The notes under the pieces were generated by a model. It was not told the origin of the DNA and did not search any database. It saw only the letters and a list, made by a program, of their open reading frames with translations. A stretch of 64,000 nt of DNA from Venturia oleaginea (taxonomy: Eukaryota; Ascomycota; Dothideomycetes; Venturiales; Venturiaceae). A program made the position numbers and the translations under genes. The stretch covers positions 558,001 through 622,000 of the forward strand of contig JABMLP010000018.1 of the NCBI GenBank assembly GCA_013176395.1. The letters run 5' to 3'. Positions 56,308 through 64,000 of the stretch are shown piece by piece (the stretch's first letter is position 1; every line of letters starts with the position of its first letter).

Positions 56308-56964
56308 TGGACGACGAGAGAAGGGAATTGGAAGGGTCTAAATGTGGATGGACGAGGTGTACAGGTTCAGGTTTCGGTAGAACAAGATAAGAGCGCTTTC
56401 CGAGATCCGAACGATGTCCGCGATATGGGCTTCATCGTGCCGATATCGGCTGCCGAAAGTGATTTCTATATAGTCATGTCAGATCTCGACGACCATCTCG
56501 AGACTTCAAGACGACAGCAGGAAGTTCAGACAGATTTCTCAAGCAGGCCGTTTTCGTACACGTGAATCCAACCATCAACAGCTTCTCCTACGAGCCTGAT
56601 CTCACCATTGCCGATTGCCACTGCAGGAGGAGCTCATCTCCAAAGCCTCTGGAGACGCATCAAGTTTCTTCTCACACGCTACGACTCGATGCGTAGATGG
56701 ATCCCCACTGATGGAGACAGCTTACGATTCTTCTGATGGTGACTACTGCAGGAGAGGCATCATCTGGGAGTCCACCGCCGAAGATTTCTGGAGTCGTGTG
56801 TGATGGGCAGGACATTGAGTGGAGCTCTGCCGGAACACGGTAGCCAAAGTGAGAGCCCCCTGACAACGCAGGTACCCGCCAAAGGATTCTCGCCATTCTG
56901 ATTACAGCAGCAGGAGAATGCGAAGACCACCGGCCTCGAATGGACAATCCGCAGGAAACGTTAG

Positions 56965-56997
<33 letters not shown>

Positions 56998-57676
56998 CGA
57001 TTGCTTGCTACTACTGCAGGCGATCCGATAGGATATGAAGGATTACTTCACATTCCCCTGGCGTGGTTTTGAAACATAGTTTCGCAGCATTCGCAGGTGG
57101 CGTCCACACAAGTAGCCTCAAACGCTTCTCGACTAATGGCTGGAGGCGTTTGGGGCTGAGGAAAACTGGAGAGCGTCACACAGCTGCTTTCCTTTTTATA
57201 TCACGCACTTCTTTCCACCCTCTCCCTTCAAAGCCCATCACTCTCGTTTGCACAGGCTGCAAATCACCCACCCATCATCCCATCCCCATTACTGTAGTTG
57301 TTTGTGCTCAGGAAGATCTCCCCAGACAAGGTACAGGGGCTGGATAACATTCGTTTTTATATTCCACCCGTACCACCATCGATAAGTGCTCTCGGTTCCC
57401 TTCGATTATCTGCATTAATCCTACGCTGGACGATTCTGTCTTAATTGGAACCCAAGGTAAATAGTCATTTTTTCATCGTTTGCTGGTAAATTTATGGCAC
57501 TTCTATGTAGATCAATGCCAGGAACCTTAAGACAACCATAACAACCTGTGCATTCAAGAGTGTTCAAAGCACTCTCAACATAACACTGACCCTCAATCTC
57601 GATAGTTGCGTCACGTCACATTCCACCATCTACAGCCCGCGCGTCTGGCACGCGGTCCTAAACATACAACTATCCA
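56308..57676. other. Intergenic region between gluconokinase and MscS-like channel
   Basis: About 1.4 kb. On the minus strand a protein-like phrase (GNGEIRLVGEAVDGWIHVYE) occurs around 56530-56625 but is bounded by stops and has no start; it may be a remnant. It includes an AT microsatellite. The last part is the channel promoter. Confidence 0.4.
56965..56998. repeat. AT dinucleotide microsatellite
   Basis: Thirteen AT units followed by a TATATAT run, in intergenic sequence. Confidence 0.95.
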
Positions 57677-60501
57677 ATGTCGCGATCTCCAACTTTCCCA
57701 TCCTTCTCAGGATTCCAAAGTCTCCCGCCACAGGGTTCCGATAGGTCCATGAACGAACAAATGATTCCCCTCGAGAAGGTCGTCTCGCATGCCTCCACGA
57801 CTGGCGCTCGACGACCTTCAGCAGCACCCATACATGAACTGGAAATGGATAGCGAGAAAGAGAAGCATGGTTTCCACCGAGGCATGAGGAAGAGAGGAGG
57901 TAGTGGGTCTGGAGAAGCAGCAGCAGCTGCTGAGCAGGAAGATGGAGTTCTCACCACCATGGGCAGATTTTACACCGCTGTCCTCAACTTCAGCGTCGTC
58001 ACTCGCTACTTCCTCTACGTCCTTCCCCTTGCCTTTATACTGGCTATTCCGATCATCGTGGGATCTACAGCCGCGAGGAATGCGAGAATTGGCGGCGTCC
58101 ACATGATTTGGCTCTTTGTCTGGATCGAGATTGTCTGGTTCAGTCTCTGGGTCTCCAAGATATTCGCCATGTTCCTGCCACGCGTGCTGCAATTTATCGT
58201 CGGTGTGGTCAGCCCTGCAGTTCGAAAGTATTGCTTGGTACTGCGAGCGCTTGAGATCCCACTATCGCTTGTTGGATGGGCTCTTGTATCGCTCCTCACT
58301 TTCACCCCGGTATGCATCGAAGCTCTGGATCTAATGATCAAATAAAGTTTGCTGACTATATTAGCTTATGCTCAAGAACCCGGACACACTCGCCGCGGGT
58401 GAAAAGGATTTGAGGGGATGGCAGACTGTTCTTCGACAAATTCTAGGCGCGCTGCTCGCATGCACATTGATTTTTTTCGGTGAACGCCTAATAGTGCAGC
58501 TCATTAGCATAAGCTACCACGGAAAACAGTTTGATTCCAAGATCAAAGAGAGCAAGCACCAAATATATCTGTTGAGTCTTCTCTACGATGCCTCAAGAAC
58601 GCAATTCCCGGAATACTGCTCAACTTTCCTTGAAGAAGATTACATCATCAACGATGCGTTGAACTTGTCTGCCTTGGGTGGAAAGAAGGGCAAACGGGCC
58701 AGCGGAGCTGCTACGCCGATGCGAATGCTACACCAAGTTGGCAGAGTCGGTGACCAAGTTACATCCGGTAAGCCATCACAATTCCAAGACTGCCATGAGT
58801 AAGACATGCACGACCGAAACTAACATATTCCAGTCTTTGGGAAGATTGCCCAAGAAGTCACCGGCAAACAAGTCTTCAATTCGTCCTCAGCGCACGCGAT
58901 CGTGACCGAGGCTTTGGACAAGACGCGTGCATGCGAGGCCCTGGCAAAGCGTATCTGGATGTCCTTTGTCTGCGAAGGCCGTGACAATCTTTACCTCGAT
59001 GATCTCCAAGAAGTCCTGGGCGTGCAAAGAAAGGAAGAGGCTGAAGAGTGCTTTGCTTCTCTTGATCGCGACGGCAATGGCGATGTTTCTCTCGATGAAA
59101 TGATTCTAACCGTCACTGAAATTGGTCGCGGCCGAAAAGCCCTAGCTAGGAGTATGCACGATGTCGATCAAGCGATTAAGGTTCTTGACAACCTGTTGTC
59201 TACGGTTGTCTTCATCATCTCTGTCTTCGTCTTCAGTAAGTTCAGCCGGCGCGTACACGTTTTTCACATTTCCTAATAATTCGTCAGTCGCCTTCCTGAA
59301 CAAGAGTTTCACCACCACACTAGCAACGGCCGGTACAGCTTTGTTGTCGATGTCCTTCGTGTTTGCCGTCACTTGCCAGGAAGTCCTCGGTTCTTGCATC
59401 TTCCTTTTCGTAAAGCATCCTTTTGATATTGGTGATCGCATTGATCTGGCAAGCGACCAACTCACTGTCGAGCACATCTCGCTGTTGTTCACCGTGTTCA
59501 AGCGCGTACAGAACGGTAAGATGGTGCAAATCCCCAACATCGTTCTGAACTCAGTATGGATTGAAAACGTATCTCGCTCCAAGTTCATGAGAGAACAAAT
59601 CTCCATCTTCTGCCACTTCGATACCTCTATCGGAGACATTGAGGCTCTACGACAGGAAATGATCGACTTTGTCACCGACTCGAAGAACAGCAGAGACTTC
59701 CAGCCAGACATCGACATCGAAGTTGTCGGCATCGCCGAAATGAACAAGATGGAACTTCGAATCGAGTGCAAACACAAATCCAACTGGGCAAACGAGACCG
59801 TCCGCGCAGCTCGCCGCAGCAAGTTCATGTGCGCTCTCGTCCTCGCCCTCCGCAAAGTACCCATCTACGGTCCAGGAGCCGGCGACGCCGCACTCGGAAG
59901 TGCAGGACAACCCGCCTATTCTGTCGCCGTCACACAAGAGGACGCCGTCAACGCCCGCGATCAGTTCGCAGCAAAGAAGGCAGCTAAGCGTCTCTTGGCC
60001 AAGAAAGAAGAGGAAGAAAAAGGCACCACCACCGGAGCCGATTTCACCCAAGTAGCAGGCAACTCCGAACTCCGCGCAATGCACAGTCTCAACTCCCGCT
60101 CCCCAGGCCGCGACAAAACCCGCGACGAAGTCTCAGAAGCGCGAGATGATATCAGTATGACCGGCTCGACACTCGAGGAACGCCACAACTCGACGAGACA
60201 GAGTCTGGATGACGTTAGGGGCATGCTTTCACGTGAGAACACCAGGGGTAGGAGACATCCTGCCGCTTCTCCTAATGCGGCGGCGTCATTGCCGAGGATT
60301 GAGGAGCCGGAACAGCAGTTTCAACCTACTTATAGTAATTCTACGACGTATCCTACGCTGTCGGTTGGGGGGACGCAGTATGTGCCCCCACCGCCGAACC
60401 AACAGCAGCAGGGATTGAGTGGGAATGCTTTCGCGGCGGATAGGAGGCGGAATGAGAATCTACAGCCTGGGAAGTCGAATACGCCGAATCCTTATTCGTG
60501 A
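57677..60501 (+). CDS. MscS-like mechanosensitive ion channel with EF-hand (Msy-type)
   Basis: Four exons (57677-58309, 58365-58767, 58834-59235, 59288-60501) give 883 residues. The cytosolic N-terminal tail is followed by hydrophobic segments (YFLYVLPLAFILAIPIIVG; MIWLFVWIEIVWFSLWVSKIF; RQILGALLACTLIFFGERLIV), then an EF-hand with loop DRDGNGDVSLDE in exon 3, then two more membrane segments and the MscS core (GSCIFLFVKHPFDIGDRI, LTVEHISLLFTVFKR, VQIPNIVLNS). The C-terminal tail is long and disordered. This layout is that of fission yeast Msy1/Msy2, ER-membrane channels that modulate calcium during hypo-osmotic shock. All phases agree and the gene is intact. Confidence 0.94.
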
Positions 60502-60701
60502 TGAGGCGTCTTGAAGGTCGTATGTTTATATTGAAGGGGGAAACGTAGGTGGGGCTGGGCTGGTTTTTTGAGGAAAGGCGCAATCTGGGATGTATAATGT
60601 CGAATCATGTAAATTCTACCATCAGTACTCTCATGGCTAGATGGCTGGAGATCTGGGACTGAGATGGTAAATATCCCTTCCCTCCGTGGGTGGGAACGAG
60701 A

Positions 60702-60730
60702 GGATATCAAGGATATCAAGGATATCAAGG
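60702..60730. repeat. GGATATCAA triplicate
   Basis: Three exact copies of the 9-bp unit plus two bases, about 200 bases after the channel gene's stop codon. Confidence 0.95.
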
Positions 60731-61389
60731 GGATGGGTGATAGTAGAATGTCAAAATTACCAATGAAAGCCATCAATCTCGTTATCCTAAGCCACAAAAC
60801 ACAGTCCCCCTCCTTATCCAAAAACACTATCTAGACATCACAAAGCTGCCACTTCAAACCCCGCCAGCCTACACCCCACATCATCCCCTCGATACCCCCA
60901 TCAGAAGAGAGAGGTAGATTCTCGAACATGATATCAAATTTCCCCACCATCCACCTACATAAAATCAACAAAATCAATCCTCTATTACCAGCATCGCAAT
61001 GACTCTCATACACACCCGGCCAGAAAAACCACTCGACGAAAGATAAAGCAACAAATTCGATACCTACCAAACAAATTCCATACAAACCTCACACAACCAA
61101 TAAAGGAAGTAAAAGAAACGGTCCCCAAGAAACCAAATACCAAGGGTTTTTGAGCCGTGCATTTCATGAAGTCTTACGAGTGAATATTGCATCACCCTTG
61201 GTAACTACGATACCGCTAACATCAAAAATCTCGGAGACGAGCGATTGTCCATGGAATTGACTTACTTTTCAATAGCTGAATTATCGGGGGAGGCACAGCC
61301 CCTTTTTTCATATCATACTTGGCCATGTGTTGGATACGCATGCGGGGTCATGAATATTGCAGGTCTACATACATATACAAGCTGAGCTG

Positions 61390-61393
61390 TTTT

Positions 61394-61424
<31 letters not shown>
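61390..61424. repeat. T14-G21 homopolymer junction
   Basis: Fourteen T followed directly by twenty-one G on the plus strand. This is the longest homopolymer in the window and hard to sequence, so the exact length is uncertain. Confidence 0.9.
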
Positions 61425-61775
61425 TTTCCCTTTCTCCTCACCTCACACCACCAAAACCATTTAATCCCAGGAATTGTTTTAGGTACCGTTGTAGAGGGAT
61501 TCCTCCCTACCGTTGCGACTTTTGGGTGAAAAGTTACAAGTCCGTTGCATCGGCCCGTGGTTTCTGTCAACACGCGTGCTTTCTAATATAATAGGCCGTG
61601 TACTAGAGCTAGAGCCGTATAAGTATATAGTAAGAGGGATCTAAATAGACCAAGTTGAGCGCCTGGTTTCACTTCATCTTATTACCCAGTTGCACGGGAA
61701 TCGATCACGTTGTTTAATTATTATCGCATTACGAAAGTTGAGACACTATTCTATAGTCTCTTGGCGGCCGGGGAC

Positions 61776-62204
61776 TTAGCATCTGTAAGAGAGCTTAGGC
61801 TGTGCTACGCGAGCCAGAATGGAGAGGGCAGTTCGACACCCTTTGGCAGCCAAGCTACCGACTTGTTTCTGCGCTTCGTCCCTCGCGAAGGCCATCCCTT
61901 TCTGTTTATGTTGCGCCATCTGCGCTCGGCGGGCCTGCGCAAAGCCTTTCTTCTTTTCGACGTCAGCCTCGATGTCAACCTTGACTTCTTCCCCCGTCTC
62001 TGCCTTTGTCAGTAGAGCAGCGCTGGGCTTCTGCGTGGCTCTGGTAGAAGATTCATGCCTTGCCATCTCCGCGAATTCGTGTCTGCGGTTCTTTTCAGCG
62101 GCAAGGTTTGCATTTCGTCTGGCCACGAACTCCGGATCCTTCGCCGCATTGACGCCAAACCGTCTCTTATTGTGTGCCCTCTGGGACCGCCTAACTCGGT
62201 CCAT
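61776..62204 (-). CDS. Small basic Arg/Lys/Ala-rich protein, unknown function
   Basis: 142 residues from the ATG at 62204. Very basic and helical (RRSQRAHNKRRFGVNAAKDPEF, RRNANLAAEKNRRHEFAEMARH, KKKGFAQARRAQMAQHKQKG), with an acidic middle (EEVKVDIEADVE). The composition suggests a nucleic-acid-binding or ribosome-biogenesis protein, but no family was recognised. The ATG follows directly on a consensus acceptor (ctttcag); with a GTACGT donor at 62262 and an attaac branch this makes a 58-nt leader intron. A spliced 5' leader supports a real gene. The last 25 residues are less charged and could reflect a 3' intron missed here. Confidence 0.55.
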   Translation of the reverse strand: MDRVRRSQRAHNKRRFGVNAAKDPEFVARRNANLAAEKNRRHEFAEMARHESSTRATQKPSAALLTKAETGEEVKVDIEADVEKKKGFAQARRAQMAQHKQKGMAFARDEAQKQVGSLAAKGCRTALSILARVAQPKLSYRC

Positions 62205-62277
62205 CTGAAAGTAGCTGTTAATTGTACTGTACTAGATTTGGTTGTCTGAGTTTGTAACGTACTTTAGTGGGTATAGA

Positions 62278-62320
62278 GTGTGTAGCTGTAGAGTATCAAG
62301 TGTGTAGCTGTAGAGTATCT
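62278..62320. repeat. 22-bp tandem duplication
   Basis: Two copies of gtgtgtagctgtagagtatc, offset by 22 bases, upstream of the small basic gene and probably within its leader or promoter. Confidence 0.9.
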
Positions 62321-63242
62321 TGGTGTGGCTGCGGAATGTGTACTGTCGATGAGAGAAAAATTTGCAAGCCGAGAGAAATACTCTCTTTTATACAGGACGA
62401 AAACTTACTGGGTCCTGGTCTGAGCGAAGCGTTGTGCAATCCATGGTTATAAGACGCCAAATTTTATATGATTTTCGTAGTCGGGCGTCAAAGCGAAGAC
62501 TGTAAATTTTTGTACAGCGGATGGCTCAAGAACTTGATCTAAGAATCTGCTTTGATTGAAACCTGTACACTACCTCGTAATAGATATTGAATACCCATTG
62601 ATAGATCAAAATATTTGCGATCCAAAACCGTAGATCTACAAGTCTTACCGTACCAGAAGAGAGCCCTCGCCTTCAATCAGCTTTGAAATTGAAAAAAAAA
62701 TCTTCACAATTCAGGCTGTGCAAAGGTCCCGCGCCGGTAGCGACCAACCTTTTGGTCAACATCGACTCGTACCGATCCTAATAAGAGAATAAAATTGATG
62801 AAGATTTCTCGGTCAGCTGCCACCATCGAGAGAGTTGATCGACGGTTAAAAGTCCTAGAACGAGTATGTTGCTTGATGACCCCGTAGTCTAGTCCTCAAA
62901 GTATGATTCTGAGATGACCGGCCAGAGAGTTTTTGGATACAGTTACCGATCAGAGGAGGAACCTCGGTATCAGCTCTTACGGCTGCCAGAATACCACAGC
63001 TGTCGAGGAACATACTGGCCAAACTTCTGGCTTTGGGGCTTGAAACGCTACTACTTTATCCGCAAGGTCGGGCACAGTTCTGTCGAAATAGGGATGTTCT
63101 ATTCAATCTGAAAAACCACACATTCGTCCCGCAAGACGCCCCAATCGTTAGCCATGATCCATAATCCATTACAGTCTTTCATACTCCCCTTGACGCCAAA
63201 TCCCATGGATATTCCAACTCATCGTGACGCTCTAACCAGACA
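62321..63242. other. Intergenic, nothing assignable
   Basis: About 0.9 kb with no supported gene; an A-run lies at about 62692-62701. Confidence 0.5.
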
Positions 63243-63933
63243 CTATGCCCTGAGCGCTCGTAACCTCTCTCCCAAACCATCCTCCTCCTGCTCCGTCGGT
63301 CCAACCTTCGTCTTCACAGCCTCAACCGCTGCCAAATCACTATTGAACTCCACACCTGCCTCATCAGCAACCTGGCTCATGAGCTTGTCCACATCTTCCT
63401 GCGGGGTTCCGACCGCCGTCGCTGAACTCGTCGCGTTCTCATAATATCCCGTCGCAACATCCAGATCTTCAAATTGTGTCTCAAATTTATCCATGATTGC
63501 TGAGATCTTCTCGAGGTCCATGGCCTTCATGGCTTGGTCCATGCCTTTTACCACGTTACCCATTGATTGGGAGACTGAGCGCATGGTCACTGCCGTTTGG
63601 ACGCGGGAGGAGACGGCATCGATTCGCGAGGCGAGTTTGAGGAGGTTCAGTTTCTCGTTTTGCTTGCGGATTGAGTTCTGGGCGTAGATTCGGGCGATGT
63701 CGCCGTGGCCTTGTTGGATGGCCTGGGCGGGTCAGCGCATGCAAGAAGTAGGTATCGCGTGTATCCTACCTTCTTCAACTTCGCTTTCTCGGCTGTCTCA
63801 TCTTTGCCAGCTTTCGCAGCTTGTCGGTTCAGCTGCTTGGCTGTGAACTAGTGGTGGTAAGCATTAATCGTTGCCGTTTTGGAAGGGCATGCCAAACCTT
63901 GAGGTTGAAGAGTGCCTTTTCAAGTCCAGACAT
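63243..63933 (-). CDS. DID2: ESCRT-III-related protein Did2/CHMP1 (Vps46)
   Basis: Three exons: 63933-63898 ([12 protein letters not shown]), then [26 protein letters not shown], then [14 protein letters not shown] to the stop at 63243. The total is about 204 residues, as in other fungi. The basic N-terminal helices ([20 protein letters not shown]) bind membrane and the core, while the acidic C-terminus ends in a MIT-interacting motif ([12 protein letters not shown]). Did2 recruits Vps4 to disassemble ESCRT-III on endosomes and supports multivesicular body sorting. The final exon's [32 protein letters not shown] is the typical helix. The gene is intact and the window ends 67 bases upstream of it. 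Confidence 0.95.
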
Positions 63934-64000
63934 GTTGACAGTAGTAGTATTGTTATGATTGGCGAGGAAGTTGATGCAGTAGTCAAAGTAGTTTGTAGTT

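Larger units (their letters stand above)
60502..61775. other. Intergenic region with one protein-like minus-strand segment
   Basis: Mostly non-coding. On the minus strand 61085-60834 reads GIEFVALSFVEWFFWPGVYES.. then, after a possible 36-nt gap with GT..AG ends, WMVGKFDIMFENLPLSSDGG.. ending in TAG. This is protein-like, but no ATG or upstream exon was found, so it may be a remnant. Confidence 0.35.

Overview
The window is a stretch of a filamentous ascomycete nuclear genome (Pezizomycotina; a leotiomycete is my best guess, not proven). The evidence is many short introns of about 48-100 nt with GT..AG ends and CTAAC-like branch sites, mixed-strand genes without operons, intergenic spaces of 0.2-2.5 kb, and characteristic fungal families: an MscS/EF-hand channel, GH92 mannosidase, DHA2-type MFS carrier, OPT transporter, class II haem peroxidase and a U2-associated SR140 homologue. 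Gene models below are spliced by eye from reading frame, splice consensus and family knowledge.

Layout. 0.8-13 kb: NAD(P)-dependent reductase (+), BCS1 AAA chaperone (-), RRM protein (+), eIF3l (-) divergent from a nitrilase-family hydrolase (+), then a coiled-coil protein with an in-frame TGA. 13-17 kb is gene-poor, with one decayed reading frame and two repeat blocks. 17-27 kb, all on the minus strand: DHA2 MFS transporter, arylsulfatase, an uncharacterised fungal protein and SR140. 27.9-28.3 kb (-): a three-exon small secreted cysteine-rich protein, found only by splicing. 29.4-39.6 kb: zinc alcohol dehydrogenase, three members of a zinc-finger (MYND-like) family of which only one is intact, an RBR E3 ubiquitin ligase, an alpha/beta hydrolase and a small 114-aa protein. 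41-46.6 kb: class II peroxidase (+) and secreted GH92 alpha-mannosidase (-). 49-56.3 kb: an OPT transporter broken by a nonsense codon and a one-base frameshift, a nuclear-type protein with a similar pair of lesions, a small hypothetical gene and gluconokinase. 57.7-64 kb: MscS-like channel, a basic 142-aa protein and the ESCRT-III protein Did2/CHMP1.

How the genes relate. No biosynthetic cluster or defence system is visible. Housekeeping genes (translation initiation, splicing, mitochondrial complex III assembly, endosomal sorting) are intact and interspersed with accessory genes (secreted enzymes, transporters, a candidate effector). The accessory genes carry all the lesions, suggesting strain-level gene decay, although assembly errors cannot be excluded without reads.

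The most useful discoveries are the hidden secreted protein at 27.9-28.3 kb, the doubly broken OPT transporter, the zinc-finger paralogue cluster with two decayed copies, and a 10-nt microexon in the RRM gene.
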